64,000 nucleotides of DNA from Sphingomonas caeni (GTDB taxonomy: Bacteria > Pseudomonadota > Alphaproteobacteria > Sphingomonadales > Sphingomonadaceae), in NCBI RefSeq assembly GCF_026013415.1, contig NZ_JAPDOK010000002.1:372001-436000 (forward strand), written 5' to 3'. Numbering within the stretch: position 1 is the first letter of the stretch; each line of letters opens with the position of its first letter. Below, in pieces: positions 41,063-50,300 of this stretch. The translations under genes were made by a program, and so were the position numbers. The notes below the pieces were generated by a model that was given only the letters and a program-made list of their open reading frames with translations, had not been told where the DNA came from and searched no databases.

Positions 41063-41832
41063 TGATGGGCTTCGGGCTCTCGATCGAGCCTCAGCTCTGG
41101 GCGCTCCTGTTCGCGATGGTGCGGGTGGGGGCGGCCTTCATCGCGGCCCCGGTGTTCAGCGCGGTCTCGATACCCTTGCCCGCGCGCATCGCGCTGTCGG
41201 GGGCGATCGGGCTGCTGGTGATCAACGTCGCGCACATCACCCCGCCCGCTATGATCTTCTCGCTCGGCACGATCGTCATGGTCGCGTCGGAGGCGCTGAT
41301 CGGGCTGGCGATGGGCTTCATCCTCCAGATCGCCTTTTCGGCGCCTTTGATCGCGAGCGAGGTGATCGGCATGGGGATGGGGCTCGGCTTCGCCAATGCG
41401 ATCGACCCGGCGAGCGGCCACCCGACCCCTGCGGTCGGCCAGTTCCTGTCGATGCTGCTGACGCTGCTCTTCCTCGCGGTCGACGGGCATCTGATCCTCG
41501 TCGATCTGGTGGTGCGCAGCTATGAGGTGATGCCGCCGGGCGCCTGGCTCGCGCCCGAAAAGCTGCTCGGCATCGCGATGTTCGGCGGCTACGCCTTCCT
41601 TGCCGGGCTGCTGCTCGCGCTCCCGGTCGGCTTCCTGCTGCTCTGCCTCAACGTAGTCGTCGGCATGCTCAGCCGCTCGGCGCCCGCGCTCAACCTGTTC
41701 GCGGTCGGCCTGCCCGCGTCGCTCGCGGTCGGCGTCGTCGCCATCCTGCTCGCGCTGCCCGCGATGGGCGATTACATGCAGATCATCATCCGCGAGGGCC
41801 TCGACGCCCTGCCTCAGCTGGTGCTCCGCTGA
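41062..41832 (+). CDS. fliR: Flagellar export gate protein FliR
   Basis: A 256-aa gate subunit with about six helices. FAMVRVGAAFIAAPVFSAVS, PLPARIALSGAIGLLVINVA and GMGMGLGFANAIDPASGHPT are FliR-typical. The ATG may be 41062 or 41065. It overlaps flhB by one base (TGATG). Confidence 0.93.
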   Translation: MMGFGLSIEPQLWALLFAMVRVGAAFIAAPVFSAVSIPLPARIALSGAIGLLVINVAHITPPAMIFSLGTIVMVASEALIGLAMGFILQIAFSAPLIASEVIGMGMGLGFANAIDPASGHPTPAVGQFLSMLLTLLFLAVDGHLILVDLVVRSYEVMPPGAWLAPEKLLGIAMFGGYAFLAGLLLALPVGFLLLCLNVVVGMLSRSAPALNLFAVGLPASLAVGVVAILLALPAMGDYMQIIIREGLDALPQLVLR

Positions 41833-42971
41833 TGGCGGACGAATTCGGCGAAAAGACGGAAGCCCCAACACCCAAGCGCAAGCAAAAGGCGGTTGAGGAA
41901 GGCCAGATCCTCCGGTCGCGCGATTTCGCCGCGGCGGTGGTGGTGCTGATCGGCTGCGGCTGGATGGCGCTGCTCGGCCCTTCGCTGATCGCCGCGTGCA
42001 AGGGCGTGATGACCGCGAGCTTCCAGTTCGACGTCCATGATGTCGAGGATTTCGAGCCCTGGCGCCCGCTCGCCGAAGCGGGGTGGCGGATCGCGCCGGC
42101 GATGGTGGGCCTGCTCGTCACCTCGGTGCTCGCGGCGATCATCAGCCAAGCGGGGCTGGGCGCGCTTGGCTGGAACAACAAGAATTTCGCGCCCAAGGGT
42201 TCGCGGATCAATCCCGCCTCGGGGCTCAAGCGCATGTTCGGCCCGACCGGCTGGATCGAGGTGGGCAAGGGGCTCGCCAAGGTCGTCTTGCTCGGCTCGA
42301 TCGGCTATTGGATGCTCTCCGGCCTCGCCCGGCCCTCGATGGTGCTGGTCTCCTCCGCCGACATCAATTCGGCGGTCGGGATGATGGGCGGGCGCTTCAT
42401 CGGCCTGCTCTTCGCCATGGCCGGCGGGCTGCTGCTGATCGCCGGCATCGACGTTCCGATCCAGCTGATCCGCCACCTGAACCAGCTCCGCATGTCGAAG
42501 CAGGAGATCAAGGACGAGCATAAGGAGACCGAGGGCTCGCCCGAGGTGAAGGGCCAGCTGCGCCAGCGCCAGCGCGAGATCCTCAAGGGCGGCTTCCGCA
42601 AGACGGTCGCCACCGCCCATGTCGTGCTCACCAATCCGACGCACTTCTCGGTCGCGCTGCGCTACGATCAGGGCCGCGACCAGGTCCCAGTGGTGGTCGC
42701 CAAGGGCCGCGGCGCGACCGCGCTCGCGATCCGCGAGCTCGCCGGCGAGTTCGACGTGCCGATCCTCGAATATCCGGCGCTCGCCCGCGCCGTCTATTAC
42801 ACCAGCCGCGAAGGGCAGGAGGTTCGCGACGATCTCTATCTCGCCATCGCGGCGGTGCTCGCCTTCGTTTTCGGGGTCAACAGCCAGGCCGGGGGCAGCC
42901 AGCCGCCGGTCACCGTCCCCGACACCGCATTGTTCGACGAAAACGGCAAGAAACTGGCGCGCGCGACCTAA
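41832..42971 (+). CDS. flhB: Flagellar export switch protein FlhB
   Basis: A 379-aa gate protein with four helices at about 30-215 and a cytosolic domain that cleaves itself at NPTH (268-271, in VLTNPTHFSVALRY) to change substrate class. N-terminal GEKTEAPTPKRKQKAVEEGQ is typical. The stop TAA overlaps a sigma-28-type promoter for fliD. Confidence 0.96.
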   Translation: MADEFGEKTEAPTPKRKQKAVEEGQILRSRDFAAAVVVLIGCGWMALLGPSLIAACKGVMTASFQFDVHDVEDFEPWRPLAEAGWRIAPAMVGLLVTSVLAAIISQAGLGALGWNNKNFAPKGSRINPASGLKRMFGPTGWIEVGKGLAKVVLLGSIGYWMLSGLARPSMVLVSSADINSAVGMMGGRFIGLLFAMAGGLLLIAGIDVPIQLIRHLNQLRMSKQEIKDEHKETEGSPEVKGQLRQRQREILKGGFRKTVATAHVVLTNPTHFSVALRYDQGRDQVPVVVAKGRGATALAIRELAGEFDVPILEYPALARAVYYTSREGQEVRDDLYLAIAAVLAFVFGVNSQAGGSQPPVTVPDTALFDENGKKLARAT

Positions 42972-42995
42972 AAAACGGTGCCGCGCAGCCGTTTA
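42969..42995 (+). promoter_or_regulatory. sigma-28 (FliA) promoter for fliDS
   Basis: TAAA-N15-GCCGTTTA matches TAAA-N15-GCCGATAA in the -35, spacer and 6 of 8 -10 bases. The first bases are the stop of flhB. The expected start is near 43002, just before the fliD ribosome site, giving a very short leader. Confidence 0.6.
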
Positions 42996-43013
42996 TCGGA
43001 TCAGGGGAAGACC

Positions 43014-44435
43014 ATGGCCATCGAGTCGATTGCAAAGACACTGGGAAGCGGATCGGGCATCGACATCACGGCGCTCGTGAACGGTCTCGTCGACGCCCAG
43101 TTCGCCGCCAAACAGGCCGCGCTCACCAAGAAGGACGATACGCTCAAGGCGCAGATTTCGGCCGCGGGCGAGCTCAAGAGCGGCATCACCGGCTTCGACA
43201 CCGCGCTCAAGACGCTGATCAAGACGGGCAGCCTCGCGACCGCCCCGGTCAGCGGCAACACCGGCATCGTGAAGGTCAGCGCGCTGACCACCAGCAGCAT
43301 CTCGGGGCTCCCCGCGCAGGTCGAGGTCCGCCAGCTCGCCCAGGCCCAGGTCGCCAGCACCACGCCGATCGCCGACAAGAGCGCCGCGATCGGCACCGGC
43401 AAGCTCACTTTGACCTTCGGCACTGCCACGGTCGATTCGGGTGGCGCCATGACGGCGTTCACCGCCGGGGCCGCCGCCTCGGTCGATATCGACATCACCG
43501 CGTCGAACAACAGCCTCACCGGCATCGCCGCGGCGATCAACGCCAAGAAGGCCGGGGTCACCGCGTCGATCATGAGCGATTCGGGCGGCTCGCGGCTGGT
43601 GCTCAAGAGTTCGACGGGCGCGAGCCAGGCCTTCACGCTCGCCGCGACCGAGGATGTCGGCGCCGAAGGGCTCGCCGCATTGAATGTCGGCGTCGGCGCC
43701 ACCGGCACCACCATCGGCAGCGCCGCCCAGTCGGCGATCGTCGCGGTCGATGGCGTCGCGCTCCAGCGTTCGAGCAATTCGATCATGGACATGATCCCGG
43801 GCGTGAAGCTCGACCTCGTCTCGGCCTCGGTCGGGACCAAGGTGACGATCGACGCGCAGGCGCCCACGGCGGCGCTCGGCCAGGCCGTCCAGGACCTGGT
43901 CGATACCTATAATGAGCTGCTCGCCACGCTGAAGACCGCGACCGATCCGATCACCGGCCCGCTCAAGAGCGACGCCGCCGCCAAGACCCTGCTCAATTCG
44001 CTCCGCAATCTGAGCACCAAGGAACTGATCGAGGATCCGGACAGCAATCTGGTCTCGACCCTTTCCGAACTCGGCGTCGCCACCAACCGCGACGGCACGC
44101 TGCGCGTCGATTCGACGCGGCTCGCAACGGCGATCGCCAATGACGGCACCAGCGCCGAGGCGATCTTCAAGAGCGGCAAGGGCCTTTCCGCCGAACTGAC
44201 CAAGATCGCCACCGCCGCGACGAGCATGACCTATGGCCTCGGCTACAGCGTCGTGCGCTACAAGGAAGCCCAGTCGAGCCTTGCCGCGGATCAGGAAAAG
44301 GCGACGACCCAGGCCGAATCGATGCGCACCCGCATGACCCGCCAGTTTGCGGGCATGGATTCGGTGGTCTCGGCCTATAAATCGACCCAGAGCTTCCTCG
44401 AGAACCAGGTCGCGGCCTGGAACAAGCAGAACTGA
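43014..44435 (+). CDS. fliD: Flagellar filament cap protein FliD
   Basis: A 473-aa cap protein. N-terminal SGSGIDITALVNGLVDAQFA is the FliD signature; C-terminal TRMTRQFAGMDSVVSAYKST and SFLENQVAAWNKQ form the other D0 helix. The start was set at 43014 with GGGGAAG upstream; a GTG at 42978 is unlikely, since it would lie inside the -10 to -35 spacer. The stop overlaps fliS. Confidence 0.94.
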   Translation: MAIESIAKTLGSGSGIDITALVNGLVDAQFAAKQAALTKKDDTLKAQISAAGELKSGITGFDTALKTLIKTGSLATAPVSGNTGIVKVSALTTSSISGLPAQVEVRQLAQAQVASTTPIADKSAAIGTGKLTLTFGTATVDSGGAMTAFTAGAAASVDIDITASNNSLTGIAAAINAKKAGVTASIMSDSGGSRLVLKSSTGASQAFTLAATEDVGAEGLAALNVGVGATGTTIGSAAQSAIVAVDGVALQRSSNSIMDMIPGVKLDLVSASVGTKVTIDAQAPTAALGQAVQDLVDTYNELLATLKTATDPITGPLKSDAAAKTLLNSLRNLSTKELIEDPDSNLVSTLSELGVATNRDGTLRVDSTRLATAIANDGTSAEAIFKSGKGLSAELTKIATAATSMTYGLGYSVVRYKEAQSSLAADQEKATTQAESMRTRMTRQFAGMDSVVSAYKSTQSFLENQVAAWNKQN

Positions 44436-44839
44436 TGCCCCGCTACGCCACCGCGCTCGCCGGGGATCCGGCCCGCACCTATCGCCAGATCGATCTCGCC
44501 GGCCGCACCGGCGCGCACGATTCGCATGCGCTGGTCGGGATGCTCTACGAAGAGGGCATGGCCGCGCTGCGCGCCGCCGCCTGGGCCGCCGAGAACCGCA
44601 AGTACAGCGTCAAGAGCGAGCGCGTCGCGCGCGCCACCGCAGTGCTATTCGCGCTCGAGGCGGGGCTCGATTTCGAAAAGGGCGGTGACGTCTCGAAAGC
44701 GCTCGCGACCTTCTATCACGGCATCCGCAAGCAGGTGATCCACGCCAGCCTCGGCAGCGACCCCGCGCCGTTCCGCGAGGCGGCCGCGAGCCTCGAGGAA
44801 ATCGCCGCCGCCTGGTCGACCGTCCGGGGGGCGAGCTAG
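44435..44839 (+). CDS. fliS: Flagellin chaperone FliS
   Basis: A 134-aa four-helix chaperone: SHALVGMLYEEGMAALRAAA, AENRKYSVKSERVARATAVL, ALEAGLDFEKGGDVSKALAT and FYHGIRKQVIHASLGSD. It binds the C-terminal helix of FliC. It overlaps the fliD stop by one base. Confidence 0.88.
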   Translation: MPRYATALAGDPARTYRQIDLAGRTGAHDSHALVGMLYEEGMAALRAAAWAAENRKYSVKSERVARATAVLFALEAGLDFEKGGDVSKALATFYHGIRKQVIHASLGSDPAPFREAAASLEEIAAAWSTVRGAS

Positions 44840-44867
44840 GGGTCTGGGATCAATCCATCCCCGTTCT

Positions 44868-44883
44868 CAGCCCCAACGGGCTG
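44868..44883. terminator. small hairpin after fliS
   Basis: CAGCCC-CAAC-GGGCTG lies 29 nt after the fliS stop and before the end of the convergent CoA-transferase. No T-run follows, so it is only a weak terminator candidate. Confidence 0.3.
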
Positions 44884-44910
44884 TGTGGGTAGGCATACTC
44901 CCAAAAGGAC

Positions 44911-45990
44911 CTAGACCCAGCGCTCCAATACCTGCTCGACCGTCTCGGTTTCCGCCGGATGCGCCTCGGCGGGCGATACCGAGAAGCGCGGCGCCGGCAT
45001 CGGCTGGATCACCCCCGCCGGCGCCGCGAAGGTACCGCGCGCCTGGTTGTGCGGATGATGCGGCGCCTCGGCGAGCGAGAGCACCGGCGTCACGCACGCA
45101 TCCTTGCCCTCGAACGCCTCATCCCAATCGTCGCGCGCGCGCGTCGCGAATGCCTCGGCGAACGCCTCGCCCATCTCGATCCAGCTCGCGCGGTCATATT
45201 GCTCGAAGCGCTCGGCATCGATCCCCAGCCCCTCGCACAAGGCCGCGAAGCTCGGCGGCTCGAGCGCGCCGACCGCGACATGGCGGCCATCGGCGCAGGC
45301 ATAGCAGCGATAGAAGGGCGATCCCCCGTCGATCAGGTTCGAAGCGCGCATATCCGCCCAGCGCCCGGCACCGTGGAGCGCGTAATAGAGCGTCATCAGC
45401 GCGGCGACCCCGTCGGTTTGCGCCACGTCGATCACCTGCCCGCGCCCGATCGCCTGCGCGCCGAGGATGCCAGCGACCAGCCCCAATGCCGCGAACATCG
45501 CCCCGCCCGCATATTCGCCGACCAGGTTGAGCGGCACCGTGGGGCTCGCCGGCGCGCCGATCGCATGGAGCGCCCCGGTCAGCGCCAGATGGTTGATGTC
45601 GTTGCCCGCCGCCCCGGCAAGCGGCCCGTCCTGCCCCCAGCCGCTGACCTTGGCATAGACGAGGCGCGGATTGGCGGCGAGGCAGCGCGGCCCGTCGAGC
45701 CCGAGCTGCTCGGCAACGCCGTGGCGGAAGCCCTCGATCACCCCGTCCGCCTGGGAGACCAGCATCAGCGCCTTTTCGCGGTCCGCGACCAGGGTCAGGT
45801 CGAGGGTGACTTCGCTGCGCCCGCGATAAAGCAGGGGCGCGATCGCGCTTCCGTCGGTCCCCGCGCGGCGGATGCGCACCACGTCGCAGCCCATGTCGGC
45901 GAGCAGCATCCCCGCGAGCGGCAGCGGGCCCGCGGTATCGAATTCGACGATCCTAACCCCGGCGAGCGGGCCATGAACGGCATCAACCAC
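44911..45990 (-). CDS. CaiB/BaiF family CoA-transferase (alpha-methylacyl-CoA racemase-like)
   Basis: A 359-aa enzyme of class III CoA-transferases/AMACR. GVRIVEFDTAGPLPLAGMLL, DMGCDVVRIRRAGTDG, RLVYAKVSGWGQDGPLAGAA and the Asp in AGNDINHLALTGALHAI are conserved. AMACR-like members epimerise 2-methylacyl-CoAs in lipid or bile acid breakdown. The short size and the C-terminal PVLSLAEAPHHPHNQARGTF suggest AMACR more than formyl-CoA transferase. Confidence 0.85.
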   Translation of the reverse strand: MVDAVHGPLAGVRIVEFDTAGPLPLAGMLLADMGCDVVRIRRAGTDGSAIAPLLYRGRSEVTLDLTLVADREKALMLVSQADGVIEGFRHGVAEQLGLDGPRCLAANPRLVYAKVSGWGQDGPLAGAAGNDINHLALTGALHAIGAPASPTVPLNLVGEYAGGAMFAALGLVAGILGAQAIGRGQVIDVAQTDGVAALMTLYYALHGAGRWADMRASNLIDGGSPFYRCYACADGRHVAVGALEPPSFAALCEGLGIDAERFEQYDRASWIEMGEAFAEAFATRARDDWDEAFEGKDACVTPVLSLAEAPHHPHNQARGTFAAPAGVIQPMPAPRFSVSPAEAHPAETETVEQVLERWV

Positions 45991-46054
45991 GCATCTTCCC
46001 CAACCCTTTGCCCCAAGCTGGCATCACAGCGCGCTTTCCGCTAGCGAAACCCGC

Positions 46055-46594
46055 ATGGCAGCCCCGCATATCGTCGCCCTCGGTGGAACCCTTCGCGCCG
46101 AATCGGCCACCGGCCGTCTGCTCGCGGCAGCGCTGGCGATGGCCGAGGAGCGCGGCGCGCGGACGACCTTGCTCACCGGATCGGACATCGCTTTCCCGCA
46201 TTACGAGCCCGGCGCGGCCGAGGGCGATCCCCGGCTGATCCGCTATCTCGAGGCGCTGCGCAGCGCCGACGGGGTGATCGTCGGCTCGCCCGGCTATCAC
46301 GGCACGCTCTCGGGGCTGGTCAAGACCGCGCTCGATTATTGCGAGCAGCTCAGCAAGGATCAGCGCCCCTATCTCGACGGGCTGCCGGTCGGGCTGATCG
46401 CCACCGCCGCGGGCTGGCAGGCGGCGGTCTCGACGCTTCAGGCGCTCCGGACCATCACCCATTCGCTACGCGGCTGGCCGACCCCGATGGGGCTCGCGAT
46501 CAACACGGTCGAATCGAAGGACTGTATCGGCGATTCGAAGGTCCCGATGGGGATCATGATCGACCAGATCCTCGCCTTCGCGGCGCGCCGGTAG
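46055..46594 (+). CDS. NADPH-dependent FMN reductase
   Basis: A 179-aa flavodoxin-like quinone/FMN reductase. IVALGGTLRAESATGRLLAA is the flavin phosphate loop, VIVGSPGYHGTLSGLVKTAL the central family motif. Members reduce FMN, quinones or azo dyes with NAD(P)H in the cytosol. Divergent from the CoA-transferase across 64 bp. Confidence 0.85.
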   Translation: MAAPHIVALGGTLRAESATGRLLAAALAMAEERGARTTLLTGSDIAFPHYEPGAAEGDPRLIRYLEALRSADGVIVGSPGYHGTLSGLVKTALDYCEQLSKDQRPYLDGLPVGLIATAAGWQAAVSTLQALRTITHSLRGWPTPMGLAINTVESKDCIGDSKVPMGIMIDQILAFAARR

Positions 46595-46626
46595 ACGAGG
46601 CGCCCGATCCGGCGCATATTCTGCGC

Positions 46627-46965
46627 ATGAGCGATGATCCCTTCGAGACAGTCGCGATCGCCTATAGCCAGGCGCAGGCCGACGTGATCCTGTCGATGTT
46701 CGCCTGGTATGATATCCCGGCCTATGCCAAGAATATCGCGCACGCCCGCGCCGATCCGATGCTGACGCTGGCGCTCGGCGGGTTCCCCATCCGCGTCCAC
46801 CGCGACGTTGCGGAGGAGGCACGCGCGCTGCTCGAGGAAGCGGCCGATCGCGAGCACGAAGCCCCGCCCGTCCAGCCGCTGCACGAGCGGATCGCCAAGG
46901 TCGCGTTCCTGGGCGTGATCGGCATGACGCCCCAGCCCAGGCTCAGCGCGACGATCGTCCGCTAG
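46627..46965 (+). CDS. DUF2007-like small protein
   Basis: A 112-aa protein. VAIAYSQAQADVILSMFAWY, DIPAYAKNI and GGFPIRVHRDVAEEARALLE follow the DUF2007 ('putative signal transducing protein') pattern, followed by a C-terminal tail. No function known. The start at 46627 is 32 nt after the reductase. Its TAG stop overlaps the convergent gene's stop in a single CTAG. Confidence 0.6.
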   Translation: MSDDPFETVAIAYSQAQADVILSMFAWYDIPAYAKNIAHARADPMLTLALGGFPIRVHRDVAEEARALLEEAADREHEAPPVQPLHERIAKVAFLGVIGMTPQPRLSATIVR

Positions 46966-47315
46966 CGGCAGCTTCCTGGATCGGCGGTGGGCGCCATTGC
47001 GCCAACATTGGTGGGGACAAAGGTCATGTCGATCGTGTCGCCGACCTTGCACCGCCCGATCGTCGCATAGGGCATCGTCACCGAGCTGCGCCTTCCGTTC
47101 GGCAATTCGACCTCGATCAGCGTCAAGGGGGGATCATATTTCGACTCCCGAACCCCCATCATCCTGACGATCCGGGCGGCGATCTGCGTCTGCGCCCCGG
47201 CTGCGGGCAGGCCGGCCCATGCCAGCAATGCCACAACGCCCAAGACGAACGCGACCCCGAGGACCGCGCCCACTTCGCGCCACGGGATCGGCGCCCGGCC
47301 CAGCCGCGCAGCCAT
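46962..47315 (-). CDS. Small membrane protein at the end of the glt operon
   Basis: A 117-aa protein with one or two hydrophobic segments near residues 12-42 (VGAVLGVAFVLGVVALLAWA) and a periplasmic or beta-rich remainder (LTLIEVELPNGRRSSVTMPY). No family recognised. Start ATG overlaps the gltB stop by one base (TAATG), so it is co-translated. Confidence 0.6.
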   Translation of the reverse strand: MAARLGRAPIPWREVGAVLGVAFVLGVVALLAWAGLPAAGAQTQIAARIVRMMGVRESKYDPPLTLIEVELPNGRRSSVTMPYATIGRCKVGDTIDMTFVPTNVGAMAPTADPGSCR

Positions 47316-50300
47316 TACTCCGCCGCCACCGCCTCGATGCTGTCGTCGAGCGGGTGGGGGAGGCGGGTCAGCATTTCCTTCGGCACTACCTGCCAGAAAT
47401 CGCCCGCGGTCCGCTCCCATTCGTCGAGCAGGCCCTTGGCATAGGCGCTGTCGGTCGTCTCGACATGGGCGGCGACCAGGTCGCGCAGCACGCCTTCCCA
47501 ATGCGCCGAGGATAGCCGCTGCCAGACGATGCTGTCGGGATTGGCGCGGCGCGCGAAGCTCGCGTCGGGATCGTAGACGAACGCCATGCCCCCGGTCATG
47601 CCCGCGCCGAAATTCATGCCAACCGCGCCCAGCACCACCGCGACGCCGCCGGTCATATATTCGCAGCCATTGGCGCCGCAGCCCTCGACCACCACCTGCG
47701 CGCCCGAATTGCGCACCGCGAAACGCTCGCCCGCCTGCCCCGCTGCGAACAGCTTGCCGCTGGTCGCGCCGTACAGGACGGTGTTGCCGATGATCGTGTT
47801 CTTCCACGATTCGATCGGCGAACTCACCATCGGCCGCACCACGATGATGCCCCCCGACAGCCCCTTGCCGACATAATCGTTGGAGTCGCCGAACACTTCG
47901 AGGGTGATGCCCTTGCACAGGAAGGCGCCGAGCGACTGGCCCGCGCTGCCGCGCAGCCGGACATGGACATGCCCGTCATTGAGCGCCGACATGCCGAAGG
48001 TGCGCGTGACCTCGCTCGAAAGGCGCGTGCCCACCGCGCGGTGCGTGTTGCGCACCGTATAGGTCAGCTGCATGCGTTCCCCGCGCGAGAAGACTGCGGC
48101 GCCATCCTTGATCATCTGCGCGTCGAGGCTGTCGGGAACCTCGTTGCGCCACGTGTCGAGGCTGAAGCGGCGATTATCCTCGTCGGCATCGACCTTGGCG
48201 AGGATCGGGTTGAGATCGAGATCGTCGAGATGCTCGGCGCCGCGGCTCACCTGCTTGAGCAATTCGGTCCGCCCGATCACCTCGTCGAGGCTGCGGAAGC
48301 CCAGCCGTGCGAGGATCTCGCGCACTTCCTCGGCGATGAAGGTCATCAGGTTGATGACCTTTTCGGGGGTGCCGGTGAACTTGTCGCGCAGCCGCTGGTC
48401 CTGCGTGCAGATGCCGACGGGGCAGGTGTTCGAATGGCATTGCCGCACCATGATGCAGCCCATCGCGACCAGGCTCAGCGTGCCGATCCCGAATTCCTCG
48501 GCGCCGAGGATCGCGGCGATGACGATGTCGCGCCCGGTCTTGAGGCCCCCGTCGGTACGCAGCTTCACCCGGCCGCGCAGCCCGTTGAGCGTGAGCGTCT
48601 GGTTGACCTCGCTGAGGCCCATCTCCCACGGCGTGCCGGCATACTTCACTGACGTGACCGGCGACGCGCCCGTCCCGCCGACATGCCCGGCGATCAGGAT
48701 CACGTCGGCATGCGCCTTGGCGACCCCCGCCGCGACCGTGCCAATCCCCGCCGAGCTGACCAGCTTGACGCACACCCGCGCGCGCGGATTGATCATCTTC
48801 AGGTCATAGATGAGCTGCGCGAGGTCCTCGATCGAATAGATGTCGTGGTGCGGCGGCGGGCTGATCAGCGTCACCCCCGGCGTCGCATGGCGCAGCTTGG
48901 CGATGAACTCGGTCACCTTGAAGCCGGGCAGCTGCCCGCCCTCGCCGGGCTTGGCGCCCTGGGCCACCTTGATCTCGATCTCGTCGCAGGCGTTCAGATA
49001 TTCCGCCGTCACGCCGAACCGGCCGCTCGCGATCTGCTTGATCACCGAATTGGCGTTGTCGCCATTGTCGTACGGCGTGTAGCGCGACGAATCCTCGCCG
49101 CCCTCGCCCGAGACCGCCTTGGCGCCGATCCGGTTCATTGCGATCGCCAGCGTCTCGTGCGCCTCTGGGCTCAGCGCGCCCAGCGACATGCCCGGCGTGA
49201 CGAAGCGCTTGCGGATCTCGGTGATCGCCTCGACCTTGTCGACGGGAACGCCCTCGGCCGGGAAGTTGAATTCGAGCAGATCGCGCAGATAGACCGGCGG
49301 CATGTCGCGCACGCCGCGCGAGAATTGCAGATAGGTCGAATAGCTGTCGGTCGCGACCGCGCTCTGCAGCAAATGCATCAGCTGCGCCGAATAGGCATGC
49401 GTCTCGCCGCCGTGCCGGTGGCGGTAGAAGCCGCCGATCGGCAGCGTTGCGACCGCCGCATCGAACGCCGCCTCGTGCCGCATCGTCGCGTTCAAGTGGA
49501 GCGAGGCATAGCCCTCGCCCGAAATCTTGGCGGGCATGCCCGGGAAGAGATCGTGGACCAGCGCGCGGCTGAGGCCCACCGCCTCGAAATTATAGCCGCC
49601 GCGGTACGAGGAGATCACCGCGATCCCCATCTTGGAGAGGATCTTGAGCAGCCCCTCATCGATCGCCTTGCGGTGGCGCGCCAGGCACTCTTCCAGGCTC
49701 AGCTTGCCGAACAGCCCGCGCGCCTGGCGGTCGGCGATCGCCGCCTCCGCCAGATAGGCGTTCACCGTGGTCGCGCCGACGCCGATCAGCACCGCGTAAT
49801 AATGGGTGTCGAGACACTCCGCCGAGCGGACATTGACGCTGGCATAGGAGCGCAAGCCCCGACGCACGAGATGCGTATGCACCGCCGCCACCGCGAGCAC
49901 GCTGGCGATCGCGACGCGGCTCTCGGAGATATGCTCGTCGGTCAGGAACAATTCGGTGCAGCCGGCGCGCACCGCCTGTTCGGCCTCGAACCGGATGCGC
50001 TTGATCGCCGCGCGCAGCGTTTCCGCATCGCCCCCCGCGTCGAAGCTGCAGTCGATCTCGGCGCACTGGTCGCCGAAATGGCCGCGCAGCCGCTCCCAGT
50101 CGTCGCTGGTCAGCACCGGCGATTCGAGCACCAGCACCTTGCCCGGCGCGCCCTCGGTATCGAGGATGTTGGCGAGGTTCCCGAAGCGCGTGCGCAGGGT
50201 CATCACCTGGCGTTCGCGCAAGCTGTCGATCGGCGGGTTGGTGACCTGGCTGAAATTCTGGCGGAAGAACTGGCTGATCAGCCGCGGCTTGTCCGAAATG

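Noticed and set aside
42978..43013. GTG at 42978 as fliD start
   Set aside because: It lies between the -35 and -10 of the sigma-28 promoter and has no ribosome site; ATG 43014 fits the family start.
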